A stretch of DNA of 54,192 nucleotides from Planctomycetaceae bacterium (GTDB lineage: Bacteria; Planctomycetota; Planctomycetia; Planctomycetales; Planctomycetaceae). The position numbers were made by a program, and so were the translations under genes. Each line of letters begins with the position of its first letter. The stretch's first letter is position 1. The DNA lies in contig JAKFUG010000019.1 in NCBI GenBank assembly GCA_021732785.1, positions 1 through 54,192 of the forward strand, read 5' to 3'. Below are positions 16,861 to 25,118 of the stretch, piece by piece. The notes under the pieces were generated by a model. The model was not told where the DNA came from. It made no database searches and was given only the letters and a program-made list of their open reading frames with translations.

Positions 16861-17736
16861 ATGACACGCTGGATCATCGTCGCCCTGTGCGGTGCCGTGC
16901 TGAACTCGGCCAACGGGGCCGATCCGTTTATCTCGACGGGTTTCCTCACGATTCCCGAGTCCGTGAAGTTGGACGCGGTTTCGGCGGTCGCCGTGGATGC
17001 CCAGGACCGCATCTACGTGCTGCAGCGGGGGGAAGCACCCCTCCTGCAATTTGCCGCGGACGGGGCATTCCTTCGCAGTTGGGGCCAAGGTCTGTTCAAG
17101 GTGCCGCACGGATTACGGATCGACCGCGAGGGACACCTCTGGACGACTGACAACGGCAACCATGTGCTGCGCAAGTTCTCCGTCGACGGCGAACTTCTGG
17201 CCACCATTGGCACCGAAGGCAAAGCGGGCAGCGGAGCCGACGGTTTCCGCGCTCCCGATGACGTGGTCTTTGATACGCACGGGAACTATTACGTCGCGGA
17301 CAGTGGAAACGCCCGGATCGCCAAGTTTGATCCCACGGGCAAATTCCTGCTGCAATGGGGCAAGAAAGGCAAAGGCCCCGGCGAGTTCGCCACGGCTCAC
17401 GGCCTGGCGATCGACGCCGCTGACCGAATCTACGTTGCCGATCGGGGTAACCAGCGCGTACAGGTCTTCGATGCAACCGGCCAGCATCTCGCCGATTGGA
17501 GCGGCTTCGGCAATCCGTTCGGATTGATCGTCATCGGCGACGAGCTTCTGGCCTCGGAAGGAGACCAGCATCACATCGTCCACATGAACCAGAAGGGCGA
17601 AATCACTTCCACATGGGGTACGCCCGAAACCCTGAAGCTGCCGCATCTCATGGCCGTCACTTCGAAGGGGGAACTCCTGGTCGCCGAGGTCAACGGCAAG
17701 CGGATTCAACGGTTCGTGCGGACCGAGACGAAGTAG
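16861..17736 (+). CDS. Secreted NHL-repeat beta-propeller protein
   Basis: A 291-residue protein starting at ATG 16861 (AGGGAAA upstream). MTRWIIVALCGAVLNSANGAD is a signal peptide. Repeats with the NHL pattern follow: AVDAQDRIYVLQRG, HGLRIDREGHLWTTDNGNH, DDVVFDTHGNYYVADSGNARI, HGLAIDAADRIYVADRGNQRV, and HLMAVTSKGELLVAEVNGKRI; this suggests a six-bladed propeller. It resembles the peptidyl-alpha-hydroxyglycine lyase/NHL family, but the activity cannot be assigned. It lies 107 bases after the DUF1559 gene and 75 before the glycerophosphodiesterase gene, possibly co-transcribed. Confidence 0.82.
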   Translation: MTRWIIVALCGAVLNSANGADPFISTGFLTIPESVKLDAVSAVAVDAQDRIYVLQRGEAPLLQFAADGAFLRSWGQGLFKVPHGLRIDREGHLWTTDNGNHVLRKFSVDGELLATIGTEGKAGSGADGFRAPDDVVFDTHGNYYVADSGNARIAKFDPTGKFLLQWGKKGKGPGEFATAHGLAIDAADRIYVADRGNQRVQVFDATGQHLADWSGFGNPFGLIVIGDELLASEGDQHHIVHMNQKGEITSTWGTPETLKLPHLMAVTSKGELLVAEVNGKRIQRFVRTETK

Positions 17737-17811
17737 GCTTCATCCGTTCTTGATCTTGCCTGGGTACGTTGCCGCGTAGACGCTGGGAATCATGCTCAAC
17801 GGAGACGGACA

Positions 17812-18642
17812 ATGCGACGGTTGTGGACGATGGCGGCGATGCTCACCGTGATGGCCGGGGGACGGACAGCGATGGCGAATGATCGTCCGGGAAATGTGGA
17901 AATCATCGGCCACCGTGGGGCGTCTTATGACGCTCCCGAGAACACGTTGTCCGCCCTGAAGCTGGGTTGGCAGCAACAAGCCGATGCGGTGGAATTCGAT
18001 GTCTATTTGTCGAAGGACGGACAGATCGTCCTCAGCCACGACGCCGACACCAAACGGGCCGCGGGGGTCGACAAAAAAATTGTCGATCAAACCTATGCCG
18101 AGTTACTGAAACTCGATGTCGGGGCCTGGAAAGACAAAAAGTACGCGGGCGAACGGATTCCGCTGCTGTCGGAAGTGCTCGCCATCATTCCGACGGGAAA
18201 ACGGGTTTTCATCGAAGTGAAATGCGGGCCGGAAATCATGCCCGAACTCCAACGGGTGCTGGCAGCGGCGAAGCGACCGGCGCGTGAGACCGCGGTCATC
18301 AGTTTCAGCAAGGACGTGGTCGCGGCGGCGAAGACAGCGCTGCCGGAGTGCAAAGCCTACTGGATTGTCTCCGTGAAGAAGGACAAGCAAACCGGCGCGT
18401 GGAACCACACCGTGGACTCGCTCATCAAGACGGCGCAGGAACTCCACGCCGACGGCCTCGATCTGTCGGCGTGCGATCTCATCGACCGCGGGTTTGGCGA
18501 GCAGGTGAAAGCCGCGGGATTGGAATTGCTCGTGTGGACGGTGAACGACGTCAAAGTCGCGAAACAGATGATCGCCGCCGGGGTGCAGGGGATTACGACC
18601 GATCGCCCCTTGTGGCTGCGCGAGCAACTCGCACAACCCTAA
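17812..18642 (+). CDS. Exported glycerophosphodiester phosphodiesterase
   Basis: A 276-residue GDPD-family enzyme with a signal peptide (residues 1-22, ending MAN). Visible catalytic elements: HRG at 34-36 (IIGHRGASYDAPENT), ExD at 61-63 (VEFDVYLSKDG), H76 in LSHD, and a metal-site FIEVKCGP strand, ending with VWTVND and QGITTDRP. It hydrolyses glycerophosphodiesters to glycerol-3-phosphate and an alcohol using a TIM barrel and a divalent metal. Export fits scavenging of phospholipid head groups. ATG 17812 follows GGAGACGG. The next gene is convergent. Confidence 0.9.
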   Translation: MRRLWTMAAMLTVMAGGRTAMANDRPGNVEIIGHRGASYDAPENTLSALKLGWQQQADAVEFDVYLSKDGQIVLSHDADTKRAAGVDKKIVDQTYAELLKLDVGAWKDKKYAGERIPLLSEVLAIIPTGKRVFIEVKCGPEIMPELQRVLAAAKRPARETAVISFSKDVVAAAKTALPECKAYWIVSVKKDKQTGAWNHTVDSLIKTAQELHADGLDLSACDLIDRGFGEQVKAAGLELLVWTVNDVKVAKQMIAAGVQGITTDRPLWLREQLAQP

Positions 18643-18693
18643 TCTTTGAAGCCGATCGCCCAGGGTTGAGCCAACAGCAACATTTCCCGAACG

Positions 18694-20082
18694 TCACGAG
18701 ACACGGGGTGCAGAAAATCGCGGGAGCGCCGTGACGCGCCACAATGCGGCTTTTTCCACGCCGTGGTAGAACGCGACCGCAGCGAGGCAACTGACGGCCC
18801 ACGCGAACACCATCCCGCCGAGGGCCCACCAGGGTTGATCGGCGGCCACTTCGCTGAGAACCGCGTTGATGATCAAACACAACGGGAAGTGAATCAGGAA
18901 TAGGCTGTAACTGATCCGGGCCAGATAATCGATCCAGGAAGACCGCAGCCAGCGTTCCAACCCGCCGGAGACGCCCGCGACCGCAATCAGCAAACTGGTC
19001 GCCAGCGCGATCGCCAGACGAATGCGAAAATCGTAGACCAATCCGCAGACCACTAACATCACCGCGGCGGCATACCAGCCGCGCGGAATCCGGTTCGTCA
19101 GCCACCACGCGGTCGACATGCCGAGGAAATAGCTGCCGAAGTAATACCCCGCCCATATGTCGTGATCCGGGTCGCGGTTCCACCAGAAGAGTGCGGTCGC
19201 CGCGATGGGAAAGAGGACGGCGAACGACCAGCGGTGCGTCTCTTCGGCACGACCGCATCGACGTGCCACGAGCCCGATGGTGGTGCAGGCCAACAGACTC
19301 AACAGGCTGAGTTGCAGGTCGATCGCCAGATACCAGAATCCCGACGACAGCGATTCATACCCCAGCAGCGTTTGCAGGAAAAAGACGTGCGCGATGACCT
19401 GCGGCACCGTCGGCGGCGCGGCAATCGAATGGTGTGTCATCCATTGTGAAGCCGTCTCGTTGGCCATCACCGCAATTGCCACCACGGCGAGATACGGCCA
19501 AGCGAGCCGCCAATATCGTTTCCCGATTTGTCGCAACAACTCGGCTCCTGTGATTGGCACCGCGCGCGACAGCCCCTGCGCGGCGACAAACCCGCCAATC
19601 ACCAGGAAAACCTGCACCGCCATCCGGCCGTACTCGGCGGCGAAGTCGATCGCGGTCGGAATCAGCGGATAGGCAATGTCCGACAGCGGTCCATAGAACG
19701 CAATGTGATGCCACACAATCACCTGGGCGGATAGCGCTCGCAGTCCGTCAAGAAACGCAAAGCGTCGGACCAAAACTTTGGGAGTCGTTTCAGAACGCTC
19801 GGGCTTGATGAGCACCCGCGACGACGGTGCCGCGACGGGCGCTGCCACCTCGATGGCGTCAGCGACAATGGTTGGGGGATGGAGGAACTCCGCCTCCGGG
19901 ATCACTTCCGCATCCGTGCGGGTGTACTCAACACCCACCGCCTGCATGCCGTAACAGCTTCCGAAAAAAGGACTTTCGCGGTTGGATTCGTTGGCGTACG
20001 GTTCTAAAACCACCGCCGTTCGAGATTCCCCGCGGAGCGCATCGCGGTAATACGCTGAATTGAACAAATTCGCCACGCACAA
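18694..20082 (-). CDS. Membrane acyltransferase (acyltransferase 3/OafA type)
   Basis: Up to 462 residues with many membrane helices. After a soluble N-terminal stretch of about 110 residues, the acyltransferase-3 pattern begins: FAFLDGLRALSAQVIVWHHIAFYG with the conserved His pair, RMAVQVFLVIGGFV, a RYWRLAWPYLAVV helix, and LARISYSLFLIHFPLCL near the end. These integral membrane enzymes move acyl groups (often acetyl) onto sugars or lipids. The start is uncertain: the longest frame begins with TTG 20082 or GTG 20076 without a good ribosome site, while ATG 19947 has GGAAG upstream but shortens the tail. It is divergent from the ACP/KAS III cluster, so it may modify that product. Confidence 0.85.
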   Translation of the reverse strand: MCVANLFNSAYYRDALRGESRTAVVLEPYANESNRESPFFGSCYGMQAVGVEYTRTDAEVIPEAEFLHPPTIVADAIEVAAPVAAPSSRVLIKPERSETTPKVLVRRFAFLDGLRALSAQVIVWHHIAFYGPLSDIAYPLIPTAIDFAAEYGRMAVQVFLVIGGFVAAQGLSRAVPITGAELLRQIGKRYWRLAWPYLAVVAIAVMANETASQWMTHHSIAAPPTVPQVIAHVFFLQTLLGYESLSSGFWYLAIDLQLSLLSLLACTTIGLVARRCGRAEETHRWSFAVLFPIAATALFWWNRDPDHDIWAGYYFGSYFLGMSTAWWLTNRIPRGWYAAAVMLVVCGLVYDFRIRLAIALATSLLIAVAGVSGGLERWLRSSWIDYLARISYSLFLIHFPLCLIINAVLSEVAADQPWWALGGMVFAWAVSCLAAVAFYHGVEKAALWRVTALPRFSAPRVS

Positions 20083-20321
20083 TACAAGCTCTTTTAACGG
20101 TAGAAAGGGAGATTTACCATTTTCCTCACCCCCTACGATCCGGATTGGTGTTCTCGGCTTCCCATTCCCGTGTGTAGACGGCTTCCACGCGGGAAAACTT
20201 GGGGATTTGCAGCGATTGTGCCGAACTCACGTAGACAGCGAGTGCGTGAATTGCTCACCATGTGCGGTTGCTCAAGCGCGATTCAAACGACTTTGCTCCC
20301 CTATTCAATAAGTTCGCCGTT

Positions 20322-21689
20322 TTGAGCCACATCGTCCCCCTGCCGCCCGCTCGGTTTCCGAGCCAGTATTACGAGCGGTGGTTCGCCGCGATGGTGCCGA
20401 ACTACCAGGGAGACGTGAATTGCGTTCTGGAATTTGCGGGACATGTTGACGAAGAGCGGCTGAAGCAGGCGTTTCTGGGGGCGCTCGCCGCCGAACCGAT
20501 GTGGAGTTACCGGTTCGTTGCGCATTGGTGGACCCCCTACTGGACGGTGATTCCCCGCGAACAGCGTGCTGAACTCTTCAGCGTGGAAACCTGTGACTCA
20601 CTCCAGGCACGCGCTGCCGCGTGGGAGCGGATTCTGGAATCCGGGGTCGATGTTGCCGCCCGGGTGACGGTGTTGCGGACGCCAGAGAATGATCACGTTT
20701 TTCTGCGCGTGGATCACCGCCTGGCCGATGCGAACGCCGCCCGTCATCTGCTCCGCACGATTGCGGAAAACTATGAATCGCAGGCTGCCGTCCCGGCCAC
20801 CGATGGACCGGTCGTCCGCCGGACGGCGGCGGGGCTCTTGCGGCCACTGGCCAACCTGCGCACGCGCTGGAAATTGCTTCAGGAACTGGCCCGCTTCGCG
20901 AAGCGATCACGAGTCTCGCGCGCATTTACCATCCCGTCGCCCACGGAGGCCGACCCGTGTGTCTCGCCTCAGTTTCTGCATTACCCGGCGGAGGCCTCCA
21001 CCGCTCTGGCCGCACGAGCGATGCGCGATCGGGCTACCGCGGCGATGGCCGTCATTGCCGTCACCTACCTGGCACTGCGCGATGTCCTGACGTTTGCGGA
21101 CGATGTGACCATTCCCGTGAATCTCCCGGTGAATCTCCGCCGCTACCTCCCGGCAGACCAGCAGTCGGCTCCGGCGAGCATGCTGACGGGCCAAGTCTCC
21201 GTCTGGATCGATCCTCACCATGCGGCCGATGTCCCCGCCGTGGTCGAACAGACGCGGACGCAACTGGTCGCACAGCGGGGCCCGCTTTTCGGGCTCGGGC
21301 AAAGTGCTGTGACACTCGACTTGCCGATTTTACGGCAATATCTCTACTGGAATCCGTTCGCGATCACGCAGCGCAATATCGGGAAACTGCATCAGTCCCC
21401 CACCAAAGCTCCGATGGTGCTGATCTCCGATTTGGGTGAATACGGGAAAACGGGCGAAGCGTGGGACGGCGTCCCCATCGAAAACGGCTATTGCACACAG
21501 GGGACATGGCGGCAGCCGGCGATTATGATCGGCATGTCCACCTGTGGTACGCGGTTGACGCTGGCCGTGGGCTCGGGGCCAGGCTCGTTTGTCCGTCCGT
21601 TTGCCGATCGAATCGATTTTCATTTGTCACGTTATGTTGGATGGACTCCGCTCGGTCCTACGAAGGAACTCACAGGGAACCTGTCATGA
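20322..21689 (+). CDS. HxxxD acyltransferase (condensation/CAT-like), paralogue 1
   Basis: A protein of about 455 residues with the chloramphenicol-acetyltransferase/condensation-domain pattern. The catalytic H132-x3-D136 motif is in RVDHRLADANAA; a later VLISDLGEYG is in the place of the structural DFGWG-type motif. Such enzymes transfer acyl groups from thioesters (CoA or carrier protein) to an alcohol or amine. It is clearly paralogous to the gene at 22992: both share AMVPxYQ near the start, LEFxGxxDxERL, AEPMWSxRxV, ARAMRDRxTAxMA and NLRRYLPA. TTG 20322 was chosen because it gives the same N-terminus as that paralogue; GTG 20262 is possible. Its stop overlaps the ACP start (ATGA), so translation is coupled. 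Confidence 0.75.
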   Translation: MSHIVPLPPARFPSQYYERWFAAMVPNYQGDVNCVLEFAGHVDEERLKQAFLGALAAEPMWSYRFVAHWWTPYWTVIPREQRAELFSVETCDSLQARAAAWERILESGVDVAARVTVLRTPENDHVFLRVDHRLADANAARHLLRTIAENYESQAAVPATDGPVVRRTAAGLLRPLANLRTRWKLLQELARFAKRSRVSRAFTIPSPTEADPCVSPQFLHYPAEASTALAARAMRDRATAAMAVIAVTYLALRDVLTFADDVTIPVNLPVNLRRYLPADQQSAPASMLTGQVSVWIDPHHAADVPAVVEQTRTQLVAQRGPLFGLGQSAVTLDLPILRQYLYWNPFAITQRNIGKLHQSPTKAPMVLISDLGEYGKTGEAWDGVPIENGYCTQGTWRQPAIMIGMSTCGTRLTLAVGSGPGSFVRPFADRIDFHLSRYVGWTPLGPTKELTGNLS

Positions 21690-21928
21690 GTGCGACCATC
21701 AATCAAGTCCTGGATGCCATTGCCGAATGTCTGCAAGTGGAGCGATCCCAGATTTCCCCCCAAACCACCGCGGCCGATGTCCCCGCGTGGGACTCTATGG
21801 CGGTAGTGGAATTGGTGTTTATGCTCCAACGGGACTATGACCTGACTTTGCCCACAGCGCAGGCCACCACGCTCACTTCCGTGGAAGCCGTGCTGAAAGT
21901 GTTGCGCGACGCCGGGAAACTCGCATGA
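21686..21928 (+). CDS. Acyl carrier protein
   Basis: An 80-residue acidic, helical protein of ACP size. The phosphopantetheine attachment Ser is in VPAWDSMAVVELVFMLQ, the DS(L/M) motif at the start of helix II. ATG 21686 overlaps the upstream stop by four bases (ATGA), and its own stop overlaps the KAS III start the same way. It is most likely a dedicated carrier that holds the acyl chain for KAS III and the HxxxD enzymes, not the housekeeping ACP of fatty acid synthesis, whose usual fab neighbours are absent. Confidence 0.88.
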   Translation: MSATINQVLDAIAECLQVERSQISPQTTAADVPAWDSMAVVELVFMLQRDYDLTLPTAQATTLTSVEAVLKVLRDAGKLA

Positions 21929-22914
21929 AGGCGTATCTGCATTCGATTGCCACCGAACTGGCCGAGCGCGTGCAATCGAACGACGAGTTAGTCGTCGGCG
22001 TCGAAGGCTGGACGGCCGACCGCATTCGGACCAAAACCGGCATCGCTGAACGGCGGATCGCCGCCGCGGACGAAACCGCGGGCGACCTCTGCTTCCGTGC
22101 GGCCGAAAAACTGTTCGCGGACGGTAACATCGATCGGTCCACCATCGATGCGCTGATCGTCTGCACGCAATCGCCGGATTACTTTCTGCCGTCCACCGCG
22201 TGTGTGTTGCAGGATCGCTTGCAGCTTCCGCAAACCGTCGCGGCGTTTGATGTCACCCTGGGCTGTTCGGGCTACACCTACGGGCTGTGGCTCGCGCGAT
22301 CGCTGGTGCTATCGGATTCCGCGCAGAACGTGCTGTTGCTCGCGGGGGATACGTACTCGAAGTATTGCCATCCGAAAGACCTCGCCGTGGCCAGCCTGTT
22401 CGGCGATGGCGCGACGGCGAGCCTGATCACGCATCAGTCGGAAAATGCCTGGGCGGACATCGGCCCGAGCGTGCTGGGCACGAACGGTCAAGGGGCGGCG
22501 AACCTGATCGTCAAAGCCGGCGCGAGTCGTCTGCCCACGTCCGAAACGCAGTCCGATCGCTATCTCTACATGAACGGAGCCGAGATCGCCAGTTTTGCCG
22601 TCTCGACGGTAAAGATGGTGGTTACCAGCCTGCTCGAAAAAGTCGCGCTGCCATGGTCCGACATCGACGGTTTCGTGTTTCATCAAGCGAACCCGGCGTT
22701 TGTTCAACGGCTGGCAGCGGCGTATAAATTGTCGCCGGATAAAGTTCCGATCGGCCTGGCCAATGTCGGCAACACCTGCAGCGCCACGATCCCGATGGTG
22801 CTGGAGCAATGTGCCCGGTCGGGCCGTTTTCAACCGGGCCAGAAGCTGGTCCTCGTGGGTTTCGGCGTCGGTTACTCCTGGGCCGCCACCTTGCTGGAAT
22901 GGAAAAAAAGCTAA
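21925..22914 (+). CDS. 3-oxoacyl-ACP synthase III (KAS III/FabH-like)
   Basis: A 329-residue thiolase-fold condensing enzyme. The catalytic triad is visible: C114 in FDVTLGCSGYTYGL, H253 in FVFHQANPAFV, and N283 in GLANVGNTCSATIPM. Other family elements are IDALIVCTQSPDYFLPSTAC, SLFGDGATASLI and GQKLVLVGFGVGYSWA. KAS III enzymes join an acyl-CoA or acyl thioester with malonyl-ACP, or in pathway variants transfer acyl groups. The ATGA overlap with the ACP gene shows a tight pair. With no ketoreductase or dehydratase nearby, a short beta-ketoacyl or simple acyl product is possible. Confidence 0.92.
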   Translation: MKAYLHSIATELAERVQSNDELVVGVEGWTADRIRTKTGIAERRIAAADETAGDLCFRAAEKLFADGNIDRSTIDALIVCTQSPDYFLPSTACVLQDRLQLPQTVAAFDVTLGCSGYTYGLWLARSLVLSDSAQNVLLLAGDTYSKYCHPKDLAVASLFGDGATASLITHQSENAWADIGPSVLGTNGQGAANLIVKAGASRLPTSETQSDRYLYMNGAEIASFAVSTVKMVVTSLLEKVALPWSDIDGFVFHQANPAFVQRLAAAYKLSPDKVPIGLANVGNTCSATIPMVLEQCARSGRFQPGQKLVLVGFGVGYSWAATLLEWKKS

Positions 22915-22991
22915 CTCGGCGAGTCCCGGCTGCTGTCCGACGATTTGTCCCCCGTTTGCATCGCCCACCCGCGCACTGAGCCTTTCCCATC

Positions 22992-24320
22992 ATGTCGTCC
23001 CCTCGTCGCATTCCGGCCGATTTGTGCGAGATCATGTTCGGGGCGATGGTTCCCTTATACCAATGCGACATCCATTGCGTCCTGGAGTTCTCCGGACGGC
23101 TGGATCTCGAACGGTTGACCACGGCGTTTCTGGTCGCGGTCGCGGAAGAACCGATGTGGAGTCATCGGTGGGTCCCCGCATTCTGGCGTCCCTACTGGCA
23201 ACCGATTCCACGCGAATCCCGCCGCGATCTGGTTTCCCTGATCGAGACCGAGGGCACCATCGCCGGCATGGAATCCACCATGCACGGCCCCGTGGACACG
23301 GCCGTCAAACTGATGCTCCTGCGCGGCCCCACCGACGATTGTTTGTGCCTTCGTGTCGACCATCGCCTTGGAGATGCGACGGCCGCCGCAATGCTGATCA
23401 ATGCGATCGCCGGTCATTACCGCACGGAAACGCCCCTGCCCATGGAGGATGCGCCAGTCGTACGGCGAACCGTGGCCCTGTTCCGTCCGGTCGTGTCGGA
23501 ACAGCAGCGCGAGGACTACATGAAAGCCCTCCGCGAAGAGCAACTCGCGTTGCGAAAGTCCCCGGCGTCATTTCGCCTGCCGGAGGTCACAACGGAAGAC
23601 CCCGCCGACTTGCCGGTGTTGCTGTCGTACCCGGACGGCGCGCTGGAAGCGCTCACTGCGCGCGCGATGCGCGACCGCAGCACGGCCAGCATGGCGATCA
23701 TGGCGGCGTTGGGGATGGCGGTTTATGACGTGACGGAAATCGATCCGGAGTCATCGCTCGCGTTAGCCACGATGGTGAATTTGCGACGCTACTTGCCCGC
23801 CGCCCTGCAACCCGCACCCGCGAGCATGTTCATCGGCCAGGCCAAGGTGAAAGTAAAGCATACCGCCGGCAGCACCATGTCCGATTTCGTCCAGCAAGTG
23901 CGCGAGCGCATGAAAGAGGAACGAGGACCGCATTTCGGTTTGCGTCGCAGCCCCGTCGCCGCCGATGTCCCGCGCGTGCGCATCGTCTCCCGCATGTTCC
24001 CCTTCGCGCTGTTGCGATTCGGTGTCCAGCGCATTTATCGCCACTTCAAAATGACCCCTGATGTCTGTGTGTCGGACCTCGGCGAATTCGGACGCCCCGG
24101 CGACGAGTGGGGCACGGCGACGCTGCGAAATGGTTATTGCCAGGCCGGGGTGTGGAACATTCCCTCGATCTCGGTTTGCGTCTCGACGTGCGGGCCACGC
24201 TTCAGCATTTCCGTTGGCGCGCGGCCACGATCCTTCGCCCAGCGCCTTGCCGCCGCCATCGACAAACATTTGTGCGATTACGTTGGTTGGCCCCCGTCGT
24301 CGCGCATTGCGGCTTCGTAA
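22992..24320 (+). CDS. HxxxD acyltransferase (condensation/CAT-like), paralogue 2
   Basis: A 442-residue protein paralogous to the one at 20322. The catalytic H124-x3-D128 motif is in RVDHRLGDATAA, and VCVSDLGEFG is the later structural motif. Shared blocks run through the whole length, so the pair arose by duplication, now separated by ACP and KAS III. Start ATG 22992 lies 77 bases after the KAS III stop with no obvious ribosome site. The two enzymes probably act in sequence or on two acceptors in the same pathway, taking acyl chains from the cluster ACP. It ends the operon as seen. Confidence 0.75.
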   Translation: MSSPRRIPADLCEIMFGAMVPLYQCDIHCVLEFSGRLDLERLTTAFLVAVAEEPMWSHRWVPAFWRPYWQPIPRESRRDLVSLIETEGTIAGMESTMHGPVDTAVKLMLLRGPTDDCLCLRVDHRLGDATAAAMLINAIAGHYRTETPLPMEDAPVVRRTVALFRPVVSEQQREDYMKALREEQLALRKSPASFRLPEVTTEDPADLPVLLSYPDGALEALTARAMRDRSTASMAIMAALGMAVYDVTEIDPESSLALATMVNLRRYLPAALQPAPASMFIGQAKVKVKHTAGSTMSDFVQQVRERMKEERGPHFGLRRSPVAADVPRVRIVSRMFPFALLRFGVQRIYRHFKMTPDVCVSDLGEFGRPGDEWGTATLRNGYCQAGVWNIPSISVCVSTCGPRFSISVGARPRSFAQRLAAAIDKHLCDYVGWPPSSRIAAS

Positions 24321-24566
24321 TGTCGCCCGTTTTTGCGACCGATGTCTTTGATTCCGCTCGGGTTAGCTCACGAAGCTGAAAGCTTGCGGCATCGCCGGTT
24401 CCGTCTGCCCGCGTGTTGTGTCATTCCCCCGGTCAAATGACGCAAATGCAAGGGGGAATCCAGATGATTGCGGCTTGGCAGGGCGTCATACTCACAGGGG
24501 GCGAGGATGACGAGTTTGTCCCGCTCATGGGCCCGCGTGATGTCGAATGGAAGTGAGAGGTTCCCG

Positions 24567-24869
24567 ATGTTTCGAAGTCTGATAGCAATGATGGCAGCCG
24601 TGGTGATTATGGGTGGGATGTCACAGTCGGCGATGGCCGCGCGGTATTCGTCACGTAACACGGGCCAGATGATGCAAAAAATGCAGCAAGCCCAGGCGGC
24701 GCAGTCGAAAGCGATGCTGGAAGCCGCTCAGAAAATGGCCGCGGCAAAAGCGGCCGAGGAAGCGCATCGCAAGGAGATGCACCATCAGGCGAACGAAGCC
24801 CGGCGGGACAGTGCCAAAGCCGCCGCCAAACGGGAAATTGAACGTCGCAATGCGCAAGTGGCCAAGTAG
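24567..24869 (+). CDS. Small secreted Ala/Gln/Lys-rich coiled-coil protein
   Basis: A 100-residue protein starting at ATG 24567 after GAGAGG. Residues 1-23 (MFRSLIAMMAAVVIMGGMSQ, ending AMA) are a signal peptide. The rest is almost entirely charged helix: QMMQKMQQAQAAQ, ALEAAQKMAAAKAAEE and AAAKREIERRNAQVAK-like segments predict a coiled coil. No enzymatic motif is visible. It stands alone between the acyl-carrier cluster and the DUF1501 gene. Function unknown. Confidence 0.6.
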   Translation: MFRSLIAMMAAVVIMGGMSQSAMAARYSSRNTGQMMQKMQQAQAAQSKAMLEAAQKMAAAKAAEEAHRKEMHHQANEARRDSAKAAAKREIERRNAQVAK

Positions 24870-24991
24870 CGACCGGTTGGGCTTGGCTTTCGCGTCATCG
24901 CCCGAGTTTAAGGAGGTTCCCAAAACTCACAAACGCCCCAATCCGCCTAGAAATACTGCACGCAAGATCACATTGCGGAGACAAACCTGAT

Positions 24992-25019
24992 TTGCGTTCC
25001 CTTCCCGAGACGATATAAT
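24992..25019 (+). promoter_or_regulatory. Sigma-70-type promoter of the DUF1501 gene
   Basis: TTGCGT (24992-24997), a 16-base spacer and a perfect TATAAT (25014-25019) lie about 100 bases before the DUF1501 start. Confidence 0.6.
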
Positions 25020-25118
25020 CCATGATGGTCGATTGATGCGTTCACTGACGGGTTTCCTTCCGGGAAAGCGCGGGAGTGGATGTTTCGTCGTGTGCTCGCG
25101 GTCGAGAAAGGGTTCGCC

